From positions 1 through 5,637 of the forward strand of contig CAKTKF010000096.1 in NCBI GenBank assembly GCA_934569215.1: a stretch of DNA of 5,637 nt. Direction: 5' to 3'. Below the pieces are notes generated by a model that was not told the origin of the DNA, did no database searches, and saw only the letters and a list, made by a program, of their open reading frames with translations. A program made the position numbers and the translations under genes. Shown piece by piece: positions 1 through 4,537 of this stretch (position 1 is the first letter of the stretch; each line of letters starts with the position of its first letter). Origin of the DNA: an uncultured Oscillospiraceae bacterium (lineage in GTDB: Bacteria > Bacillota > Clostridia > Oscillospirales > Oscillospiraceae).

Positions 1-400
1 CTCCTACCACGTCCACGTGACCGAGCCCATCGACGCATTCACCAAGCTGCGCTTCGAGGCGGAGTTCCAGCAGCTGTCCCCCGGCGGCGCCATCAGCTAT
101 GTGGAAGTTCCCAACATGCAAAGCAACATCGACGCGGTGCTGGAAGTGATGCAGTTCATCTACGACAACATCATGTATGCTGAGCTGAACACCAAGTCCG
201 ACTACTGTCAGGTCTGCGGCTACGACGGCGAGATCGAGATCAAGGAGGACGACGGCAAGCTGGTGTGGGTCTGCCCCCAGTGCGGCAACACCGACCAGAA
301 CAAGATGAACGTAGCCAGACGAACCTGCGGCTACATCGGCACCCAGTTCTGGAACCAGGGCCGCACCCAGGAGATCAAGGATCGGGTTCTGCATCTGTAA
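1..400 (+). CDS. nrdD: anaerobic ribonucleoside-triphosphate reductase (class III), C-terminal part
   Basis: NrdD reduces ribonucleoside triphosphates to dNTPs in the cytoplasm under anaerobic conditions, using a glycyl radical installed by the radical-SAM activase NrdG. The 5' end is outside the window; reading starts at base 2 (SYHVHVTEPIDAF) and 132 residues are visible. Seen directly: the family stretch LSPGGAISYVEVPN, a Cys4 zinc site made of two CxxC pairs (codons at 206, 215, 272 and 281), then the glycyl radical loop RRTCGYIG with the radical glycine at codon 329-331, and the terminal FWNQGRTQEIKDRV helix region. The C-terminus is intact and typical. A strong terminator follows within 10 bases, so nothing downstream is co-transcribed. 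No nrdG follows in the window. Identification is firm; only the N-terminal catalytic barrel is unseen. Confidence 0.96.
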   Translation, partial: SYHVHVTEPIDAFTKLRFEAEFQQLSPGGAISYVEVPNMQSNIDAVLEVMQFIYDNIMYAELNTKSDYCQVCGYDGEIEIKEDDGKLVWVCPQCGNTDQNKMNVARRTCGYIGTQFWNQGRTQEIKDRVLHL

Positions 401-406
401 AAATGG

Positions 407-441
407 AAACGAGACTGCTCGGAAGGGCAGTCTCGTTTTTT
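407..441 (+). terminator. rho-independent terminator of nrdD
   Basis: Bases 407-418 (AAACGAGACTGC) pair perfectly with 427-438 (GCAGTCTCGTTT) around an 8-base loop, and the descending arm runs into six T's (436-441). It begins six bases after the nrdD TAA. The complementary strand also has a broken T-rich run after the stem, so weak bidirectional action is possible. Confidence 0.93.
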
Positions 442-475
442 CATGGAGGGGGTTTGACGCGGTGCAAAAAGCCAC

Positions 476-504
476 TTCCCATCACGGGGGGAATGTGCTA
501 TAAT
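476..504 (+). promoter_or_regulatory. extended -10 promoter of the FakA-middle-domain gene
   Basis: A consensus TATAAT lies at 499-504, preceded by TGC, giving an extended -10 (TGnTATAAT, from 496). The best -35 at 17-base spacing is TTCCCA (476-481), a poor match, so recognition probably rests on the extended -10. The predicted start is near 511, giving a leader of about 30 bases. It lies between the nrdD terminator and the start codon at 541. Confidence 0.75.
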
Positions 505-540
505 CCGCTTGCACTTTATAAAAGCAAAGGAGACATATTT

Positions 541-792
541 ATGACCGAATTTCGTTATGATACGCAGCTGCTTATTGAAGGGCATGACCTGGACGAGGAC
601 GCCATCAACGACTACTTTGTGGAACATTTCAAGGGCGACTGCCTGCTGGCAGTGGGTGATGAGGATTTGATCAAAATCCATTTCCACACGAACGAACCCT
701 GGAAGGTGCTGGAATACTGCGCGTCTCTGGGTGAGATCTACGATATCGTGGTGGAGGACATGGACAGACAGTCCAGAGGCCTGAAGGGATGA
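541..792 (+). CDS. small stand-alone FakA/YloV middle-domain-like protein
   Basis: An 83-residue cytoplasmic protein, with ATG at 541 preceded by AAAGGAG (526-532) at 8-base spacing. Its sequence matches the middle domain of FakA (YloV), the kinase subunit that phosphorylates FakB-bound fatty acids: LLIEGHDLDEDAINDYF, then GDCLLAVGDEDLIKIHFHTNEPWKVLEY, then LGEIYDIVVEDMDRQ. Family members read roughly YCTEFLI...GDSLVVVGDEDLVKVHVHTN. In FakA this domain binds zinc through a Cys and an HxH pair; here the HxH is H47/H49 and the Cys position appears to be D7 (RYDTQLLIEG). The N-terminal Dak2-type kinase domain and the C-terminal FakB-binding domain are absent, so it cannot be a kinase by itself. 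It has its own promoter and abuts yitT tail to tail. The function is unknown; a metal-binding or regulatory role in lipid metabolism is a guess. It could also be a relic, but the intact promoter, binding site and frame argue against decay. Confidence 0.8.
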   Translation: MTEFRYDTQLLIEGHDLDEDAINDYFVEHFKGDCLLAVGDEDLIKIHFHTNEPWKVLEYCASLGEIYDIVVEDMDRQSRGLKG

Positions 793-1419
793 TTATGCTG
801 CCCTTTTAGGCTCCGGGCGGAGCCTGATCCGCTGCATCAGACCGATCAGCTGCCCCGACAGAATAACCGTCAGCAGGGAATAGCCGATGCGCCGCACGGG
901 AATGTAGGTCAGGGAAAGCCCCAGCACGATCAGGTCGCTGGTGAGGTAAATCCACTGAATGGGGATTTTCGTCAGATGGGAAAGACTCATGGCCAGGGCG
1001 TCGTCACCGGTGGTGGCGCCGCCCGCCCGGACGCAAAGCCCCGCGCCGACGCCGATGAACAGCGCACCCGCCACGGAAGCCAGAAGGGGAAGGCTTGCGA
1101 TTTCCGGCCACAGGGGCGGGAACAGCTCGCAAATGGCGTAGCTGGCGGAATAGCCGCAGGCGGCGATGGCGGAATAGGCGATGAAGGACTTGCCCAGGGT
1201 TTTCCACCCCAGCGCATAGCAGGCGATGTTCAGCACGAAGCTGCTGACGGCGGGGGAAAGCCCGAACCAGTGGTCAAACAGCAGCGTGGCGCCCAGCACG
1301 CCGCCCTCGGTCACCCCGGACAGGGCGTGGATATTGTACATACCGAAGGCTTGCAGCGCGGAGCTGAGGAAAGCGACGATACAGTTGGTTGCTTTTAATT
1401 TCGGAAATTTTAACGACAT
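793..1419 (-). CDS. YitT-family integral membrane protein (short form)
   Basis: A 208-residue polytopic membrane protein of the YitT/DUF161 family; the transported substrate, if any, is unknown. Hydrophobic segments lie at about residues 11-30, 37-50, 56-72, 79-98, 110-131, 152-172 and 178-196. Family signatures are GVTEGG (36-40) near the first turn, FVLNIACYALGWKTLGKSF (61-79), and a glycine-rich RAGGATTGDD (131-140) corresponding to the family's RxGGSTGGTD. Many YitT proteins carry a C-terminal cytoplasmic DUF2179 domain of about 80 residues; this one lacks it and ends in a basic tail. The ATG at 1419 is chosen because AAAGGAG lies upstream (1434-1440, spacing 14, rather long) and because the in-frame TTG at 1500 lies in the promoter. 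Its TAA touches the TGA of the convergent small gene. No terminator is seen for it. Confidence 0.88.
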   Translation of the reverse strand: MSLKFPKLKATNCIVAFLSSALQAFGMYNIHALSGVTEGGVLGATLLFDHWFGLSPAVSSFVLNIACYALGWKTLGKSFIAYSAIAACGYSASYAICELFPPLWPEIASLPLLASVAGALFIGVGAGLCVRAGGATTGDDALAMSLSHLTKIPIQWIYLTSDLIVLGLSLTYIPVRRIGYSLLTVILSGQLIGLMQRIRLRPEPKRAA

Positions 1420-1433
1420 TTTTGCGGATTTTT

Positions 1434-1440
1434 CTCCTTT
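1434..1440 (-). promoter_or_regulatory. ribosome binding site for yitT
   Basis: AAAGGAG on the minus strand lies 14 bases before the ATG at 1419. The spacing is longer than usual, but no ATG, GTG or TTG in frame lies closer, so this site supports the 208-residue start over the longer TTG start. Confidence 0.6.
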
Positions 1441-1456
1441 TTGGTATTCTTCGGAT

Positions 1457-1485
1457 ACAATATCATGAAAAACGGGAAATGTCAA
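1457..1485 (-). promoter_or_regulatory. promoter of yitT
   Basis: On the minus strand, a consensus TTGACA (1485-1480) is followed after exactly 17 bases by TATTGT (1462-1457). The -10 is preceded by TGA, giving an extended -10. The -35 box begins one base after the tmcAL TGA stop (1489-1487). The predicted start is near 1450, about 30 bases before the yitT ATG. This lets yitT be expressed independently of tmcAL. Confidence 0.8.
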
Positions 1486-1486
1486 C

Positions 1487-2638
1487 TCAGCCCGGGTCAA
1501 ACACGATCCTCCGGCGCTGCTCTCCGCCGGGGGCTTCCGGTTGCTCCAGAGCGAACAGACCGTACAGGTCGCCCCAGCGCTGCTCCAGCGCCTGATAGGG
1601 GTGGGGGACGGGTTCCCCGGCGTTTCGGAAAACGCCGCTTTTTTTTACCGCGCTTAAAATGGCGCGGCCTTTTTCGTTGAAGGCCAGCACCCGGATGTAA
1701 GGGGCGGGGGCGGAGAGCATTTCCGCCGTAATGCCAAGGTATGCGCACATCGTCATTCGGTCGAGACGGGTGCGGGTGTAGCGCTTGGATTTGACAGCGG
1801 TGAGGACGTCCTCCAACGTGGCTTCCCGGCGGCTGGCGTGCATGAATTTGCGCCACAAGCCCTCTCCGCCGTAGGGCAGGGCTTCAAATTCCGCGTCGGT
1901 CATGGTGCGCAGCCGCGCAAGAACCGCCCGTTCTCCGGCGGCAAGGCTGTGTAGGGGCGCGTTTTCAAAAATTGCCCTGGCAGGCTTCGGGACGAAGGAA
2001 TCCCACGCCCCGCCCTCCAGCATAAGGCGGCGCACCGCCGTGGCGGAGGGATTTTCCCGGTCGGGCGCTTGGTCGTGATAGCATCCCTCCCGCCGGATGG
2101 GGAAGGGAACCATGGGAGCGTGCTGGGCGAGGATGGCCTTGCAGTATTCCACGGCCAGAATGTCGTTGGGGCGGCGCAGGATTTCCCCGGACAGCCCCAT
2201 CTGCGCGAGAGCCTCGGCGCGGGCAGCGGGGAAGGACTTGCCGCTGTCCAGTTCCCGGCGAAGAAGGGGAGAGAAGTCCTCCGAAAGCAGCGCCCGGGCA
2301 GTCTCCATCAGAGACTCGGTTTCGCCAGTTTCCGCGCCGAAGCAAAGGGTATCGCAGAGTTTGGACAGAACGTCCACGCCCCCCGCGGCGAACCCCTCGG
2401 CGGAGGACAGGCTCACGGTGGTTGGCAGCTCCACAACCAGGTCGGCGCCGCAGGCAACGGCGGCCTTTGCCCGGAGGGTTTTGTCCAGGACGGCGGGGGC
2501 GCCCCGCTGGACGAAATTCCCGCTCATGGCGCATACGATGGCGGTTTCCCCTCCAAATTCCGCTCTGATGCGGTCAAACTGCTTGCGGTGGCCTGCGTGA
2601 AAGGGGTTATATTCGGCAACGATACCAACGGCTTTCAA
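1487..2638 (-). CDS. tmcAL: tRNA(Met) cytidine acetate ligase (TmcAL/YlbM)
   Basis: TmcAL activates acetate with ATP to acetyl-AMP and transfers the acetyl group to N4 of wobble cytidine 34 of elongator tRNA(Met), giving ac4C; it acts in the cytoplasm. The 383 residues match the family's usual length of about 400. Seen directly: the N-terminal nucleotidyltransferase signature VGIVAEYNPFHAGH with the HxGH motif at 14-17, CAMSGNFVQRG (36-46), ADLVVELP (65-72), FGAE (100-103), RPNDILAVEYCKAI (156-169) and SATAVRRL (198-205). The rest is a helical, basic C-terminal part expected to help bind tRNA. The start is TTG at 2638: the conserved LKAVGIVAEYNPF begins there and a perfect AGGAGG sits 7 bases upstream. 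It is divergent from ackA, and yitT follows on the same strand. Confidence 0.95.
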   Translation of the reverse strand: MKAVGIVAEYNPFHAGHRKQFDRIRAEFGGETAIVCAMSGNFVQRGAPAVLDKTLRAKAAVACGADLVVELPTTVSLSSAEGFAAGGVDVLSKLCDTLCFGAETGETESLMETARALLSEDFSPLLRRELDSGKSFPAARAEALAQMGLSGEILRRPNDILAVEYCKAILAQHAPMVPFPIRREGCYHDQAPDRENPSATAVRRLMLEGGAWDSFVPKPARAIFENAPLHSLAAGERAVLARLRTMTDAEFEALPYGGEGLWRKFMHASRREATLEDVLTAVKSKRYTRTRLDRMTMCAYLGITAEMLSAPAPYIRVLAFNEKGRAILSAVKKSGVFRNAGEPVPHPYQALEQRWGDLYGLFALEQPEAPGGEQRRRIVFDPG

Positions 2639-2645
2639 AAATATC

Positions 2646-2651
2646 CCTCCT
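2646..2651 (-). promoter_or_regulatory. ribosome binding site fixing the TTG start of tmcAL
   Basis: A perfect AGGAGG on the minus strand lies 7 bases before the TTG at 2638. No ATG or GTG is available between the site and the conserved N-terminus, so initiation at TTG is well supported. Confidence 0.88.
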
Positions 2652-2677
2652 TTTTTTGAAAAAATTCCCTTGAGGGC

Positions 2678-2706
2678 TTGAGAAATTGACGCAAATGCTC
2701 TATAAT
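2678..2706 (+). promoter_or_regulatory. promoter of ackA
   Basis: TTGAGA (2678-2683) and consensus TATAAT (2701-2706) are separated by exactly 17 bases. The predicted start is near 2713, giving a leader of about 63 bases before the ackA ATG. The leader is A/T-rich and shows no strong hairpin or recognisable riboswitch. Confidence 0.82.
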
Positions 2707-2722
2707 GTGCTCAGTTATGGCT

Positions 2723-2751
2723 ATCATATCACAAACCGACCAAAAAGAAAA
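2723..2751 (-). promoter_or_regulatory. probable promoter of tmcAL (extended -10)
   Basis: On the minus strand, TATGAT (2728-2723) is preceded by TGA (2731-2729), forming an extended -10. The -35 position (about 2746-2751) holds only a T-rich TTTTCT, a weak match. The predicted start is near 2716, a leader of about 78 bases. It is the best candidate in the region, but weaker than the ackA promoter it faces. Confidence 0.5.
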
Positions 2752-2760
2752 TATTTATTT

Positions 2761-2766
2761 AGGAGG
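2761..2766 (+). promoter_or_regulatory. ribosome binding site for ackA
   Basis: AGGAGG lies 9 bases before the ATG at 2776, where the conserved acetate kinase N-terminus begins. It rules out an in-frame TTG further upstream at 2686, which lies inside the promoter. Confidence 0.88.
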
Positions 2767-2775
2767 CTTTCCCCA

Positions 2776-3966
2776 ATGAATGTACTGATTATCAATGCCG
2801 GCTCCTCCAGCCTGAAGTATCAGCTGATGGATCCCGAGACCGGCGCCGTGTCTGCCAAAGGTCTGTGTGAGCGTATCTACATCGACGGCCGTCTGACCCA
2901 CAACGCCAACGGCAAGAAGATCGTGAAGGATATCCCCATGCCCACCCATTCCGAGGCCATTGCGGCAGTTCTGGCCATTCTGGTTGACCCCGTGGACGGC
3001 GTGATCAAGTCCACCGACGAGATCGATGCTGTCGGTCACCGTGTCCTGCACGGCGGCATGGAGTTCTTCGACTCCTGCATCATCAACGACGAGGTCATCG
3101 CCGCCATTGAAAAGTGCATTCCTCTCGGCCCCCTGCACAACCCCGCCAACCTGATGGGCATCCGCGCCTGCCAGGCGGTCATGCCCAAGACCCCCCAGGT
3201 CGCCGTGTTCGACACCGCCTTCCATATGACCATGCCCCCCAAGGCTTACCGCTACGCCATTCCCACCGAGTACTATGAGAATGACTCCATCCGCCGCTAC
3301 GGCTTCCACGGCACCTCCCACAAGTATGTCACCAAGCGCGCCATCGAGCTGATGGGCCGCAAGGACATCAAGCTGGTGAACTGCCATCTGGGCAACGGCT
3401 CCTCTCTGTCCGCCGTGAAGGACGGTAAGTGCCAGGATACCTCCATGGGTCTGACCCCATTGGCCGGTGTTCCCATGGGTACCCGTTCCGGCGACATCGA
3501 TCCCGCTGTCGTGCAGTTCGTTATGAACAAGTACGGCATGAGCGCGGACGAGTGCCTGAACATGCTGAACAAGAAGTCCGGCGTGCTGGCGCTGTCCGGC
3601 GTGTCCTCCGACTTCCGCGACATCGAGAACGGCGCTGAGGAAGGCAACGAGAACTGCGCTCTGGCGCTGGACAAGTTTGCTTACGAAGTCCGTAAGTATA
3701 TCGGCTCCTACGCCGCCGCTCTGGGCGGACTGGACTGCCTGGTGTTCACTGCCGGTGTGGGCGAGAACTCCGCTTCCATGCGTGCGCGCATCTGCGAGGG
3801 TCTGGAATTCCTGGGTGTCAAGCTGGATCCCGAGAAGAACAACACCCGTGGTAAGGAAGCCATCATCTCCGCCGATGACTCCAAGGTCACCGTTTGGGTC
3901 ATCCCCACCAACGAAGAGCTGATGATCGCGCAGGACACCGCCGCGCTGGTCAACGCTGCCAAGTAA
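2776..3966 (+). CDS. ackA: acetate kinase
   Basis: AckA reversibly converts acetyl phosphate and ADP to acetate and ATP, the last step of acetate fermentation with phosphotransacetylase; it acts in the cytoplasm, usually as a dimer of the ASKHA fold. The 396 residues equal the usual length. Visible active-site motifs: NAGSSSLKY (N7, S10, S12, K14), VGHRVLHGG (H88, R89), FDTAFH (D146), FHGTSH (H178), HLGNGSS (204-210, phosphate binding), MGTRSGDIDP (R237), FTAGVGENS (324-332) and the C-terminal TNEELMIA (E380). These correspond to the catalytic Asn7, Arg91, Asp148, His180, Arg241 and Glu384 of the Methanosarcina enzyme. The gene has its own promoter, a strong ribosome binding site and a hairpin terminator. 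No pta is seen in the window; the neighbour across the divergent promoter region is tmcAL, which also uses acetate. Confidence 0.98.
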   Translation: MNVLIINAGSSSLKYQLMDPETGAVSAKGLCERIYIDGRLTHNANGKKIVKDIPMPTHSEAIAAVLAILVDPVDGVIKSTDEIDAVGHRVLHGGMEFFDSCIINDEVIAAIEKCIPLGPLHNPANLMGIRACQAVMPKTPQVAVFDTAFHMTMPPKAYRYAIPTEYYENDSIRRYGFHGTSHKYVTKRAIELMGRKDIKLVNCHLGNGSSLSAVKDGKCQDTSMGLTPLAGVPMGTRSGDIDPAVVQFVMNKYGMSADECLNMLNKKSGVLALSGVSSDFRDIENGAEEGNENCALALDKFAYEVRKYIGSYAAALGGLDCLVFTAGVGENSASMRARICEGLEFLGVKLDPEKNNTRGKEAIISADDSKVTVWVIPTNEELMIAQDTAALVNAAK

Positions 3967-3982
3967 AGCTATCAGAAGACAG

Positions 3983-4014
3983 GAGCCGCCGCCACTGTAG
4001 GCGGCGGCTCTTTT
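3983..4014 (+). terminator. rho-independent terminator of ackA
   Basis: GAGCCGCCGCC (3983-3993) pairs perfectly with GGCGGCGGCTC (4000-4010) around the loop ACTGTA, followed by TTTT and then CCCC. The stem is very strong but the T-run is only four bases, so some read-through into the GNAT-pepT frame, whose start lies 22 bases further on, is plausible. Confidence 0.88.
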
Positions 4015-4036
4015 CCCCACAGAAAAGAGGTGTGCA

Positions 4037-4537
4037 ATGCCGATTCCCAATATCCGGCAGCCGGAAATCCTGCCCGTGGACGACGGACTGCGTCTGCGAA
4101 AATTTGACGATTCCTTTGACTTTGCCTTCGAGTGGTATCAGGATCCCGAAACGGTCTGGCTGGTGGACGGCGTCAGACGGCCATACACCCGGGAGACCCT
4201 GGCCAATATGTACCACTATCTGGACAGGCAGGGGGAGCTATACTTTATCGAAGTATGGGAGGGCGGTGCATTCCGCCCCATCGGGGATGTGTGCTTCTGG
4301 CAAAAGGACATGCCCATTGTCATCGGCGACCCTCGCTACAGGGGCAGAGGTATCGGCCGCAGAGTGGTTGCCGCGCTGGTACGCCGGGGACGGGCGCTGG
4401 GCTTCCACCGGCTGGAAGTGCGGGAAATCTATGAATACAATGTTCCGTCCCGGAAATGCTTTGAAAGTGTGGGCTTCCGCGTTTTGGAAAAGACGGAACA
4501 TGGAAGTCATTTTTACCTTGATTGGAAGGAGAACCCT
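4037..4537 (+). CDS. GNAT-family N-acetyltransferase (no stop codon; continues into pepT)
   Basis: Codons 1-167 from the ATG at 4037 encode a complete GNAT fold, predicted to transfer an acetyl group from acetyl-CoA to an unknown amine. Motif A, the acetyl-CoA pyrophosphate loop, is RGRGIG (102-107) in the context DPRYRGRGIGRRVVAALVRRG. Motif B is NVPSRKCFESVGFRVLE (135-151), and a final strand HGSHFYLDW (155-163) ends the domain. Upstream is a modest site AGAGGTG (4026-4032) with 4-base spacing. No promoter fits between the ackA terminator and this start, so expression probably depends on read-through or on an unseen promoter within ackA. The frame has no stop: after KENP it runs directly into the PepT methionine. 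I could not assign a substrate; RimI/RimJ-like or small-molecule acetyltransferases are equally possible. Confidence 0.82.
4526..4531 (+). promoter_or_regulatory. internal ribosome binding site at the GNAT-PepT junction
   Basis: AAGGAG (within GGAAGGAG, 4524-4531) lies 6 bases before the ATG at 4538, inside codons for the last residues of the GNAT domain (DWKEN). It is a stronger site than the one before the GNAT start and suggests that free PepT can be made from its own start. Confidence 0.78.

Noticed and set aside
454..459. TTGACG as the -35 box for the small gene, and the similar TTGACG at 2686-2691 for ackA
   Set aside because: Spacing to TATAAT is 39 and 9 bases respectively, neither usable. 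The repeated TTGACGC is probably coincidence.
265..540. Upstream extension of the small FakA-like gene in the same frame
   Set aside because: It would run antisense to nothing useful, through the nrdD tail in a wrong frame, its terminator and the gene's own promoter; the ATG at 541 has a good binding site and begins the domain.
808..825. Hairpin AGGCTCC-GGGC-GGAGCCT as a bidirectional terminator
   Set aside because: There is no T-run after it on either strand and it lies within the yitT coding end.
2686..2775. Longer ackA start at TTG 2686 adding 30 residues
   Set aside because: The added stretch includes the -10 box, and the conserved MNVLIINAGSSS begins at 2776 after AGGAGG.
2660..2775. 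Search for a CcpA (cre) site or other operator palindrome near ackA
   Set aside because: No sequence close to the cre consensus was found; CCCTTGAGGG (2667-2676) is a short imperfect palindrome with no known match.
2755..4050. A 431-codon open frame on the minus strand covering all of ackA
   Set aside because: It is a mirror of ackA codon bias: the translation is rich in Gly, Val, His and Gln with no recognisable domain, whereas the plus strand has every acetate kinase active-site motif and a proper promoter and binding site.
4519..4521. TGA in the +1-shifted frame near the GNAT end, considered as the true GNAT stop lost by a frameshift
   Set aside because: The final GNAT strand GSHFYLDW reads sensibly in the fused frame right up to the junction, so there is no sign of a frameshift, though raw reads would settle it.
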